Positions 40,718-49,028 of a stretch of DNA of 64,000 nt are shown here, piece after piece. The stretch comes from Tropicimonas_B omnivorans (GTDB taxonomy: Bacteria > Pseudomonadota > Alphaproteobacteria > Rhodobacterales > Rhodobacteraceae), in contig NZ_JAVRHL010000001.1 in NCBI RefSeq assembly GCF_031846565.1, forward strand, positions 62,001 through 126,000. The letters run 5' to 3'. Under the pieces are notes generated by a model, which saw nothing but the letters and a program-made list of their open reading frames with translations, was not told the DNA's origin and searched no databases. The translations under genes and the position numbers were made by a program. Positions within the stretch are counted from its first letter, which is position 1, and each line of letters starts with the position of its first letter.

Positions 40718-42184
40718 ATGAAAGTCGGTATCATCGGCGCCGGGTTCGCGGGACTGACCACGGCGAAGCATCTCATGGAGTTCGGCCACGACGTGACCGT
40801 GTTCGAGAAGGTCGGGGATGTCGGCGGCGTCTGGTCCGCGTCCCGAACCTATCCCGGCGTCTCGACGCAGAACGGCAAGGACACCTACTGCCTGTCCGAT
40901 TTCCCCATGCCGCAATCCTATCCCGAATGGCCGAGCGGTCCCCAGGTGCAGGCGTATCTCGAGGCCTATGCAGAGCGGTTCGGCCTCATGGAGCACGTGC
41001 ACCTGAATACGGAGGTGACCTCGGCCCGGCAGGAGGAGGACGGTGGCTGGACGCTGGAGACGAGCGCCGGCACCCACCGGTTCGACTTCCTCGTGGTGGC
41101 CAACGGCATCTTCTCCGAACCGGCCGTTCCGCGCTTCGAGGGGGCCGATGCCTTCGAGGCCGCGGGCGGACGGATCTGTCACTCCTCCCGGTTCACCCAT
41201 CTCAACGATGCGGCGGGCAAACGTGTTCTGGTGATCGGCTACGGCAAGTCCTCCTGCGACGTGGCCGCGGCGGTCGCGGACAGCGCGAAATCCCTCGACG
41301 TCATCGCCCGGGAGCTCATCTGGAAAGCGCCGAAGAAGTTCGGCGGGGTGCTGAACTACAAGTATCTTTTGCTGACGCGCATGGGCGAAGGCCTCTTCAA
41401 GTACCGCAGGACGCGCGGCGTCGAGGCCTTCCTCCATGGCCGCGGCGCGCCGGTCCGCAACAGCATGGTGGGTTCGGTGCAGGCGCTGACCACGAAACAG
41501 CTCAAGCTGGCGGAACTGGACCTCGTGCCCCGCGGCCAGTTCGAGCGGATCGCCCGCTCCACCGTCTCCCTCGTGACGGACGGGTTCTACGACCATGTCC
41601 GCTCCGGCAAGATCGTCGTGCACCGCGACACGCAGATCGAGCGTTTCGAGGTGGAGGGAGGCGAGCGGATCGCCGTTCTTGCGGACGGCACGCGCCTGCC
41701 GGCGGATATCGTGATTTGCGGCACGGGGTGGACGCAGTCGGTGCCGTTTCTCGGTGAGGACATCCAGGACAGGCTCATGGACGCTAGCGGCAACTTCATG
41801 CTCTACAACTGCGTGAAACCCATCGGCGTCGAGAACCTTGCCTTCAACGGCTACAATTCGAGCTTCTTCAGCCCGCTCTCCGCGGAGATGGGCGCGCTCT
41901 GGATCGCCTCTTACCTGGCGGGGGACATGGTTCTGCCGGACGAGGCCGAACAACGTCGCATGACCCGCGAGCGGATCGACTGGATGGCCGAGCGGACCGA
42001 GGGGAAGCATGCAAGGGGCACCAACATCATCCCCTTCTCCATGCACCAGATCGACGAGCTTCTGAGCGATCTGCGGCTGGAGATCCCGAAGAGCCAGCGT
42101 TTCATGGAATGGCAGATGCCGGTGAAGCCGGCAAATTATGCAAAGGTTCGGCAACGCCTCAAGAACAGGCTCGGCGTCGCGTAA
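40718..42184 (+). CDS. Flavin-containing monooxygenase
   Basis: A 488-aa class B flavoprotein monooxygenase that would insert oxygen into a nucleophilic N, S or carbonyl substrate using NADPH and O2. The FAD motif is IIGAGFAG (5-12) and the NADPH motif VIGYGKSS (172-179). Between them ICHSSRFTH recalls the FMO fingerprint, and FGGVLNYKYLLL follows. GVWSASRTYPGVSTQNGK near the N-terminus resembles FMO/Baeyer-Villiger enzymes. GGAGGAG and GAGG lie before the ATG. It comes between the SDR and the second PYROXD2-like gene. Whether it is an N-hydroxylating or Baeyer-Villiger enzyme cannot be decided. Confidence 0.85.
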   Translation: MKVGIIGAGFAGLTTAKHLMEFGHDVTVFEKVGDVGGVWSASRTYPGVSTQNGKDTYCLSDFPMPQSYPEWPSGPQVQAYLEAYAERFGLMEHVHLNTEVTSARQEEDGGWTLETSAGTHRFDFLVVANGIFSEPAVPRFEGADAFEAAGGRICHSSRFTHLNDAAGKRVLVIGYGKSSCDVAAAVADSAKSLDVIARELIWKAPKKFGGVLNYKYLLLTRMGEGLFKYRRTRGVEAFLHGRGAPVRNSMVGSVQALTTKQLKLAELDLVPRGQFERIARSTVSLVTDGFYDHVRSGKIVVHRDTQIERFEVEGGERIAVLADGTRLPADIVICGTGWTQSVPFLGEDIQDRLMDASGNFMLYNCVKPIGVENLAFNGYNSSFFSPLSAEMGALWIASYLAGDMVLPDEAEQRRMTRERIDWMAERTEGKHARGTNIIPFSMHQIDELLSDLRLEIPKSQRFMEWQMPVKPANYAKVRQRLKNRLGVA

Positions 42185-42255
42185 GGGCGGCGGCGTCGTG
42201 GACAGCCGGTCCATGCTGATGCATGTTTCTCCCGAGACCTCAGCCTGGAGTGAGC

Positions 42256-43818
42256 ATGACTGACGCAATCATCATCGGCGCTGGCCACAATGGCCTGGCC
42301 GCCGCGGCGCACCTAGCCAGCAAGGGCTGGTCCGTCGAGGTGTTCGAGGCCTCGGGCACGCCCGGCGGCGCGGTGAAGACCATGGAGTTGACCGAGCCCG
42401 GGTTCCGCCACGACTGGGGCGCGATGAACCTGTCGCTCTTCGCCGGGTCGGACTTCGCTAAGACCCATGGCGATGCACTCGCGAAGCACGGCTTCGAGCC
42501 GGTCGCGGCCGCGGAGTGCTTCGCCAGCGTCTTTCCGGATGGGCGCTGGTGCGGCGTCTCGACCGATGCCGAGGCGACGGCGGCGCGCATCGCGGCGTTC
42601 TCCCCTCGGGATGCCGAAACGTGGCGTCGCCTCTCGGCCGAGTTTCCGGACATCGCGCCGCGTATCTTCTCCGTCCTCGGAGCCCCGATGAAGGTGAAGG
42701 ACCTGATGCGCACGGCGTGGTCCACCTGGCGCAGTGCCGGCACAGCGAAACTCTACGAGCTGGTGCGCCTCATGCTGCTCTCCCCCCGCGCATGGGCCGC
42801 GGAGACGTTTCAAGATCCCCGCGTCCGCGCCATGTGCTGCGCTTGGGGGATGCATCTGGACTTCCCGCCCGATCAGTCGGGCGGCGCCGTTTTCCCGTAT
42901 CTCGAGAGCATGGCAAGTCAGGCCTTCGGGCTCGTCATCGGCAAGGGCGGAGCGGATACGATGGTCGGCGCTCTCGTCGGCATGATCGAGGAGGCGGGCG
43001 GACGTGTCACGTGCAACGCCCCCGTGGCCGAGGTGCTGCGAAAGAGCGGGCGAGCGACCGGCGTGCGGCTGGCGGACGGGCGCGAGATCGAGGCCAAACG
43101 TGCGGTGATCGCCAACGTCGCGCCCTCCGGTCTGGCGCGGCTCCTGCCCGGCGGCAGCGGAACCGGGCGCTACGACGACGGGATCAAGCGGTTCCGCCAC
43201 GCGCCGGGGACGTTCATGCTGCACCTCGCCCTCGACGGCCTGCCCGATTGGGCCGCGGGCGAGGAGTTGAAGCGTTTCGCCTATGTCCACCTCGCGCCGG
43301 ATCTGAGGACCATGGCGAACGCCCATACAGAGGCGGTCGACGGGCTGTTGCCGCGCGCGCCGGTTCTCGTGGTCGGCCAGCCGACCGCGGTCGATCCCTC
43401 CCGTGCGCCGGACGGCAAGCACATCCTCTGGGTCCAGGCCCGCATGGTGCCGGGCGAGATCCTCGGCGATGCCGCCGGCGAGATCGACGCGACGGACTGG
43501 GCAAATGCCGCCGAACCGATGGCGGAGCGCGTGCTGGACATCATCGAAAGCTATGCCCCGGGCCTGCGTGCGCGCATCACCGGCAAGCGGATCGTGACCC
43601 CGGCCGATCTGGAAGCGGACAACGCCAACCTCGTCGGCGGAGACCAGATCGGCGGATCCCACCATCCGGCGCAGAATTTCCTCTTCCGTCCCGTGGCCGG
43701 CTATTCGGACTGGTCGACGCCGGTCAGGAACCTGCACATCGTCGGCGCCTCGACATGGCCCGGTGCAGGGGTCGGCGCGGGATCGGGCACGATGCTCGCC
43801 AAGAAGCTTGCCCGATAG
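42256..43818 (+). CDS. FAD-dependent oxidoreductase, phytoene-desaturase/PYROXD2-like (copy 2)
   Basis: A 520-aa flavoprotein paralogous to the one at 36906-38477: GAGHNGLAAA (7-16), FEASGTPGGAVKT, the shared VGQPTAVDPSRAP and NANLVGGDQIGG blocks, and the ending VGASTWPGAGVGAGSGTM. The two copies are far from identical, so they probably act on different intermediates or pair as partners. It closes the enzyme part of the plus-strand arm; the importer genes start 138 bp later behind their own likely promoter. Confidence 0.83.
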   Translation: MTDAIIIGAGHNGLAAAAHLASKGWSVEVFEASGTPGGAVKTMELTEPGFRHDWGAMNLSLFAGSDFAKTHGDALAKHGFEPVAAAECFASVFPDGRWCGVSTDAEATAARIAAFSPRDAETWRRLSAEFPDIAPRIFSVLGAPMKVKDLMRTAWSTWRSAGTAKLYELVRLMLLSPRAWAAETFQDPRVRAMCCAWGMHLDFPPDQSGGAVFPYLESMASQAFGLVIGKGGADTMVGALVGMIEEAGGRVTCNAPVAEVLRKSGRATGVRLADGREIEAKRAVIANVAPSGLARLLPGGSGTGRYDDGIKRFRHAPGTFMLHLALDGLPDWAAGEELKRFAYVHLAPDLRTMANAHTEAVDGLLPRAPVLVVGQPTAVDPSRAPDGKHILWVQARMVPGEILGDAAGEIDATDWANAAEPMAERVLDIIESYAPGLRARITGKRIVTPADLEADNANLVGGDQIGGSHHPAQNFLFRPVAGYSDWSTPVRNLHIVGASTWPGAGVGAGSGTMLAKKLAR

Positions 43819-43847
43819 GCAATGCGCGTCGCAAGCAGTCATATGCA

Positions 43848-43875
43848 TTGACATGTTTCAAGCTTGAAGTAGCCT
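43848..43875 (+). promoter_or_regulatory. Candidate promoter with internal perfect palindrome
   Basis: TTGACA (43848-43853) is a perfect -35 hexamer. The best -10 at 16-17 bp (TAGCCT at 43870) is weak, as expected for an activated promoter. Between them is the perfect 12-bp palindrome TTCAAGCTTGAA (43857-43868). CAAGCTTGAAGTAG (43859-43872) matches 12 of 14 bases of the CAAGCTTAAAATAG motif in the araC divergent region. Confidence 0.5.
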
Positions 43876-43956
43876 GAACATCCCAGAGGCCGCAAAGGTC
43901 CGGGTTCTGCGGCGGGGGAGCGCTTCCCCCACCGCTCACCGACAGGAGGTTCAGGA

Positions 43957-45489
43957 ATGACGATTACCCGACGCACATTGCTCGGCACCGCAACCGCAGG
44001 GCTCGGCCTCGCCGTCGCCGGCATTCCCGGCCGGCTCCGCGCGCAAGAGAGCGGCGAGCTCACGATCGCCTACAACGTGAACCTGCCGTCCTTCGACCCG
44101 ACGGTCGGACCCTCGGCGGTGAACCCGACGATCCAGGGCATCTACCAGACGATCTTCGACCAGTTCATCGCGCAGGACCCGGACCTCAGCTTCAAGCCGG
44201 GCCTCCTGACCGACTGGGGCTGGACGGACGACAACAGCAAGATCCGCATGGTCGTCCGCGAGGGCGCCGTCTGGCACAACGGCGATCCGGTCACGGCGGA
44301 GGACGTCGTGTGGTCGCTGGAGCGCGCCGCCGATCCCGAAGGCGGCAATCCGATCCAGTTCGTCTGGGCCAAGATCGGCAATTTCGAGATCGACGGAAAC
44401 GTCATCACGGCGGACGTGCTCGAGTACGAGCCCACGCTCTTCAAGTGGATGGGCTTCCTGACCGGTTACGTCCTGCCCAAGAAATATTTCGAGGAGGTCG
44501 GCCCCGAGGGCTTCGAACAGAACCCGATCGGCTCCGGCCCCTACATGGTCGACCGGTTCGAGCGGAACGCGTTCCTGCGGCTGAAGGCACACCCCGACTA
44601 CTGGGGCGAAAAGCCTGATTTCGAGACCGTGACGATCAAGTTCATCCCCGATTCCTCCGCCCGCGTGGCCGAGGTGGAATCCGGCGCGTCGGACATCACG
44701 CTCGAGATCCCCTACGAGGAATACGATCGCCTGCGCGCGAAGGACGGCCTCGAGGGTACCATCGCGCCGGTCTCCGATATCGGCATGATCTTCATCAACG
44801 ACATCGACGTGATGACCGACCCGAACGTCCGCAAGGCAGCCGCGCTCGCCATCGACAAGCAGCTGATCATCGACCGGCTGCTGTCGGGTTACGGCGTTCC
44901 GATCTCCACCCTTCAGACCCCCGAATACGACGCTTACGACGCCTCCATCGAGGTGCCCTACGATCCCGAGGAGGCAAAACGCCTGCTCGCCGAGTCCGGC
45001 TACGGGCCGGACAACCCCGTGCGCTTCACGATCCAGACCACCCGCGGCTTCAAGCCGAAGGATTACGAGATGATCCAGGCCATCGTCGGGCTCTGGCGCC
45101 GGGTCGGCATCGAGGCGGAGATCGAGGTCTACGAGATCGCCAAGCACTACGAGCTGCGCGCCGCGGACACGCTGGCCCCGGCCGCGTTCTACAACTGGGG
45201 CAACGCCGTCGGCGATCCCTCGACCTCCACCGGCTTCACGCTCTTCGGCCCGTCGCCGCACTCGGTCTGGGACGGTCAGGAGATGATCGACATGATCGGC
45301 CCGCTCTGGGCCGAAGCCGACGAGGAGACGCGCATCGAAGGCTACAAGGCGGTGGATCGCAAGGCCGCCGAGGAGGCGCTGGTGATCCCGCTTCTGCAGT
45401 ACATGCAGCCGATCATCTACCGCTCCGGCCTGTCGGTCACGCAAAACACGTCCGGCGCGCTCGTGCCGCAGAACGTGTCGCGCACCTGA
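43957..45489 (+). CDS. Periplasmic substrate-binding protein of a peptide/nickel-class ABC importer
   Basis: A 510-aa SBP_bac_5 solute-binding protein. The N-terminus TRRTLLGTA has twin arginines, so export is probably by the Tat pathway. The mature part shows ADVLEYEPTLFKW, NPIGSGPYMVDRF and WGEKPDFETVTIKFIPD, as expected for this class. AGGAGG precedes the ATG. This class binds peptides but also many other organic solutes, so the neighbouring oxidases are the better guide to substrate. A hairpin after the stop may raise its mRNA over the permease genes. Confidence 0.88.
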   Translation: MTITRRTLLGTATAGLGLAVAGIPGRLRAQESGELTIAYNVNLPSFDPTVGPSAVNPTIQGIYQTIFDQFIAQDPDLSFKPGLLTDWGWTDDNSKIRMVVREGAVWHNGDPVTAEDVVWSLERAADPEGGNPIQFVWAKIGNFEIDGNVITADVLEYEPTLFKWMGFLTGYVLPKKYFEEVGPEGFEQNPIGSGPYMVDRFERNAFLRLKAHPDYWGEKPDFETVTIKFIPDSSARVAEVESGASDITLEIPYEEYDRLRAKDGLEGTIAPVSDIGMIFINDIDVMTDPNVRKAAALAIDKQLIIDRLLSGYGVPISTLQTPEYDAYDASIEVPYDPEEAKRLLAESGYGPDNPVRFTIQTTRGFKPKDYEMIQAIVGLWRRVGIEAEIEVYEIAKHYELRAADTLAPAAFYNWGNAVGDPSTSTGFTLFGPSPHSVWDGQEMIDMIGPLWAEADEETRIEGYKAVDRKAAEEALVIPLLQYMQPIIYRSGLSVTQNTSGALVPQNVSRT

Positions 45490-45504
45490 GGCGAGATTTT
45501 CGGA

Positions 45505-45531
45505 CGCCCCTCCGCTTGTTGTGGAGGGGCG
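45505..45531 (+). other. Intercistronic hairpin after the binding-protein gene
   Basis: A perfect 9-bp stem CGCCCCTCC/GGAGGGGCG with a 9-nt loop lies in the 55-bp gap between the binding-protein and first permease genes, with no T tract. Such hairpins commonly protect the upstream mRNA so that binding protein exceeds permease. Confidence 0.6.
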
Positions 45532-45544
45532 ACCGGGCTGACCC

Positions 45545-46546
45545 ATGCAAGCTGCATTCATCCGTCTTCTGACCACGGCCCTCACGCTCTTCGGCGTGGC
45601 CATCGTGGTGTTCGTCGTCATCCGGGTCGCGCCCGGTGATCCCATCGCCATGATGCTTCCGCCCGGTGCCACCGAGGCGGATATCGACCGCCTGCGCGCC
45701 GCCTACGGTCTAGATCGAAGCCTGGCCGAGCAGTTCTTCATATGGATCGGCGGTGTCCTCCAGGGCGATTTCGGCACCTCCATCTCGCTGCGCCAGAATG
45801 TCGGTCGCATCGTCCTCGGACGCCTGCCCGCCACGCTCGAACTGGCGTTCTACGCGCTTTTCCTCGCCGTCCTTCTCGGCGGAGCCCTGGCGGTCATCGG
45901 AACGCTGCGCCGGCGTGGCACCGCGGAGGGCGCCGTCGATCTCTGGAACGGGATGACGCTGTCGATCCCGGATTTTCTCTGGGGCCTGATCTTCATCCTG
46001 TGCCTCGGGGTGCTCTGGCCCCTGCTTCCCATTTCCGGCCGGATCTCCCCCGCCCTGAACCCGGATTACGCGACCGGCTTCCTGCTGCTCGAATCCCTCC
46101 TGCGATTCGATTTCCGGGTGACGGGCGATCTTCTTGCCCACATGACCCTGCCGGCGCTGGCCCTCGCGCTGCCGCTCTCGGCGGTCATCGCGCAGGTGCT
46201 GAAACAATCGTTGAAGGAAGTGATGGAGCTCGACTACGTGAACCTCGCCCGCGCCCGCGGCTTCTCGGAGGTCGCCGTCCTCTTCCGGGAGGCGCTGCGC
46301 AACGCCGCCCTGCCGACGCTGACGCTGGTGGGCGTGCAGTTCACCTTCCTGATCGGCGGGACGGTGATCGTGGAGAAGCTCTTTTCCTACGAGGGCCTCG
46401 GCAACCTCGCCATCGACGCGGTGGTGAACCGGGACCTGCCGTTGATCCAGGGAATCGTGCTTCTGTTCGCGGTGCTCTTCATCGCAACGAACCTGATCGT
46501 GGACCTCGCCTATGCCGCCCTCAATCCGAGGCTGCGTCATGGCTAG
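45545..46546 (+). CDS. ABC importer permease (DppB-like)
   Basis: A 333-aa inner-membrane permease of the binding-protein-dependent type. The N-terminal segment IRLLTTALTLFGVAIVVFVV is followed by RVAPGDPIAMMLPPG, LRNAALPTLTLVGVQF and the EAA-like loop region ARARGFSEVAVLFREA. About six membrane segments are expected. It pairs with the permease of the next gene, whose ATG lies inside its own end (8-bp overlap). Confidence 0.9.
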   Translation: MQAAFIRLLTTALTLFGVAIVVFVVIRVAPGDPIAMMLPPGATEADIDRLRAAYGLDRSLAEQFFIWIGGVLQGDFGTSISLRQNVGRIVLGRLPATLELAFYALFLAVLLGGALAVIGTLRRRGTAEGAVDLWNGMTLSIPDFLWGLIFILCLGVLWPLLPISGRISPALNPDYATGFLLLESLLRFDFRVTGDLLAHMTLPALALALPLSAVIAQVLKQSLKEVMELDYVNLARARGFSEVAVLFREALRNAALPTLTLVGVQFTFLIGGTVIVEKLFSYEGLGNLAIDAVVNRDLPLIQGIVLLFAVLFIATNLIVDLAYAALNPRLRHG

Positions 46547-47354
46547 ACTCTGGCTCTCGGGCGGCTGGCTCGTCCTTCTCGCCCTCGCCGCGATCTTCGC
46601 GCCCCTCATCGCGCCGCATGATCCGCTGGCGCAAGATCTCTTCCTCGAGAAACTGCCCCCCTTCTGGATGGAGGGCGCCGAACCCGGCTACTATCTCGGC
46701 ACCGATTCACTCGGGAGGGACGTGCTCTCCCGGCTGATCTACGGAGCCCGCGTCGCGCTCATCGTCGCCGTGCTCGCCGGGGGCTCGGCCGCGATCCTCG
46801 GCTCGGTCCTCGGCCTGCTCGCGGGCTATCTCGGGGGCTGGACGGATCGGGCCGTGGGCCGGCTCATCGACATCTGGATGAGCTTCCCGCCCGTCCTTTT
46901 CGCGATCCTCCTCGTCGCCGTCCTCGGCACCGGCCTTTCCTCCGTCATCATCGCCATCGCGGTGATCGACTGGACGCGCTTCGCCCGGGTGGTCCGGGCG
47001 GAAACCATGGCGCAGTCCCGCATGGATTACGTCGCCAGCGCCACCGTCGTCGGCCGCTCCCCCCTCGGCACGCTCTGGCACGAGGTGGTGCCGAACGTGC
47101 TGCCGACGATCCTCGTCCTTCTGTCCCTCGAAATGGGCATCACCGTCATCGTGGAGGCGATCCTGAGCTTCGTGAACCTGTCCGTCTCGTCGGACGATCC
47201 GACCTGGGGCGGCATGATCGCCGAGGGCCGGACGCAGATCCATTTCGCGCTCTGGATCCTCGTTGGACCCATGGTGGCGCTCTTCCTCACGGTCCTTGCC
47301 TTCTCGCAGTTCGGCGAAGGGCTGAAGGACAGGCTGGACCCGGCGGCGTCATGA
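46539..47354 (+). CDS. ABC importer permease (DppC-like)
   Basis: A 271-aa second permease with LGTDSLGRDVLSRLIYGAR (the typical N-terminal permease region of DppC/OppC) and VVRAETMAQSRMDYVASA as the EAA loop. EMGITVIVEAILSFVNLSV and a C-terminal hydrophobic end follow. It is shorter at the N-terminus than OppC. Its stop overlaps the ATG of the first ATPase gene (ATGA), so the transporter genes are coupled. Confidence 0.9.
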   Translation: MARLWLSGGWLVLLALAAIFAPLIAPHDPLAQDLFLEKLPPFWMEGAEPGYYLGTDSLGRDVLSRLIYGARVALIVAVLAGGSAAILGSVLGLLAGYLGGWTDRAVGRLIDIWMSFPPVLFAILLVAVLGTGLSSVIIAIAVIDWTRFARVVRAETMAQSRMDYVASATVVGRSPLGTLWHEVVPNVLPTILVLLSLEMGITVIVEAILSFVNLSVSSDDPTWGGMIAEGRTQIHFALWILVGPMVALFLTVLAFSQFGEGLKDRLDPAAS

Positions 47355-48211
47355 CGGGGATCCTTGAAATCGACAGGCTTTCAGTCCGCATCGGTCCGCG
47401 AGGGCCGCGGATCCTGAAGGATGTCAGCCTGTCCGTAGCGCCCGGCGAGATCCACGGTTTGATCGGGGAATCGGGCGCCGGGAAGAGCATGATCGGCAAG
47501 ACCGTCGCCGGGCTCCTGCCGCGTGGGCTGAACGTGTCGGACGGGTCCGTCCGCTTCGACGGGCAGGAGCTGACCGCGCTTCCCCGAAGCAGGCTGCGCA
47601 AGCTGGTGGGAGAGCGTATCGCGATCATCCCGCAGGACCCGCTGACCGCGCTCAACCCCAGCCGCCGCATCGCGGGGCAGATCACGGACCGGCTCGTCCA
47701 CACCCTGGGATGGGACCGGCGCCGGGCCCTCCTTCGCGCCGAGGAGACGCTGGACGAGGTGTCGATCCGCAACCCTTCGCAGACGCTCCGCAGCTATCCG
47801 CACGAGCTGTCGGGGGGCATGCGGCAGCGCGTCCTGATCGCCGCCGCCTTCGCCGCGGCGCCGGATTTCGTCATCGCCGACGAGCCGACCACCGCGCTCG
47901 ACGTCACGGTGCAGCGACAGATCCTTCAGCTCATCCGCGCGATGCAGGCGCGGCACGGCACCGCCATGCTCTTCGTCACCCATGACATGGGCGTCGTCGC
48001 CAAGCTCTGCACCCGCGCGACGGTGCTCTACGCGGGACAAGTGGTGGAGACGGGCACGGCGGAGCATCTCTTCGGCCCGAACCCGCATCCCTACACGGAA
48101 GCCCTGATCGGGGCGACGCCGCGCTACGACCGGCCGGAGGAGTCGCTCCGCCCGGTTCCAGAGCACGTGATCGAGGCCCTGCGCGCCGAACAGGAGGCCA
48201 CCCTTGGCTGA
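47351..48211 (+). CDS. ABC importer ATPase (DppD-like)
   Basis: A 286-aa ATPase with Walker A GESGAGKS, signature ELSGGMRQR, Walker B DFVIADEPTTALDVT and the His switch in FVTHDMG. The C-terminal NPHPYTEALIGATPRYDRP is the oligopeptide-type extension. The two ATPases of this operon form a heterodimer. It begins inside the permease stop and overlaps the next gene. Confidence 0.93.
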   Translation: MTGILEIDRLSVRIGPRGPRILKDVSLSVAPGEIHGLIGESGAGKSMIGKTVAGLLPRGLNVSDGSVRFDGQELTALPRSRLRKLVGERIAIIPQDPLTALNPSRRIAGQITDRLVHTLGWDRRRALLRAEETLDEVSIRNPSQTLRSYPHELSGGMRQRVLIAAAFAAAPDFVIADEPTTALDVTVQRQILQLIRAMQARHGTAMLFVTHDMGVVAKLCTRATVLYAGQVVETGTAEHLFGPNPHPYTEALIGATPRYDRPEESLRPVPEHVIEALRAEQEATLG

Positions 48212-49025
48212 GCCATTGATCGAAGTGAGGGACCTCGGTCTCTCCCTGCCCGACATGAACGCCGGCCCCCGCCTCGGCCGCCGCCCCCGTCTGGAAATCC
48301 TGCGCGGCCTCTCGTTCGACGTCCCCCGCAGGGGCGTGGTCGGAATCGTTGGCGAATCGGGGTCGGGCAAGTCCACGCTGGGCCGCTGCATGGTGAGGCT
48401 CCTCGAACCGACCGCGGGCCGCATCCTGTTCGACGGGCACGACATCACGCACATGGCGCCGTCGGAGCTCACCGGGCACCGGCGCGACCTTCAGATGGTG
48501 TTCCAGGACCCGATGTCCTCCCTCAACCCGCGCCACACGATCCTGCGGCTGATCGCGGGACCGCTGAAGCTGCACGGGGTGGAGCAGGCCGAGGACAGGG
48601 CGCGGGACGCGCTCGACCGGGTGCATCTTGGCCGTGCCTTCGCGGATCGCTACCCGCACCAGCTCTCAGGCGGCCAGCGCCAGCGCGTCGGCATCGCCCG
48701 CGCCATCGCCCTCGGCCCCCGCTTCATCCTCGCCGACGAGATCACCTCGGGCCTCGACGTCTCGACACAGGCGCAGATCGTGGCCCTTCTGGAGGAGCTG
48801 GTCGAGGACATGCACCTCACCCTTGCCTTCATCAGCCACGATCTGTCGCTGATCCGCCGGCTGGCGGACACGATCGTCGTGCTCAAGGCGGGAGAGATCG
48901 TGGAGCAGGGCCGCATCGCGGACGTGTTCGACGCCCCGACGCACCCCTATACCGCAGCCCTCAAGGCCGCGATTCCGCTGCCGACGCTCGACGACGCATG
49001 GCTCGAGGATGTGCAGGAGGCCTGA
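48204..49025 (+). CDS. ABC importer ATPase (DppF-like)
   Basis: A 273-aa partner ATPase. Translation appears to start at TTG (48204) with a strong AGGAGG 7 nt before it and an 8-bp overlap with the preceding gene; no better start exists. Walker A GESGSGKST, signature QLSGGQRQRVGIARA, Walker B ILADEITSGLDVSTQ and His switch FISHDLS are present, with the C-terminal THPYTAALKAAIPLP. It is the last importer gene; the convergent quinone-oxidoreductase gene ends 4 bp beyond. Confidence 0.92.
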   Translation: MAEPLIEVRDLGLSLPDMNAGPRLGRRPRLEILRGLSFDVPRRGVVGIVGESGSGKSTLGRCMVRLLEPTAGRILFDGHDITHMAPSELTGHRRDLQMVFQDPMSSLNPRHTILRLIAGPLKLHGVEQAEDRARDALDRVHLGRAFADRYPHQLSGGQRQRVGIARAIALGPRFILADEITSGLDVSTQAQIVALLEELVEDMHLTLAFISHDLSLIRRLADTIVVLKAGEIVEQGRIADVFDAPTHPYTAALKAAIPLPTLDDAWLEDVQEA

Positions 49026-49028
49026 GCG

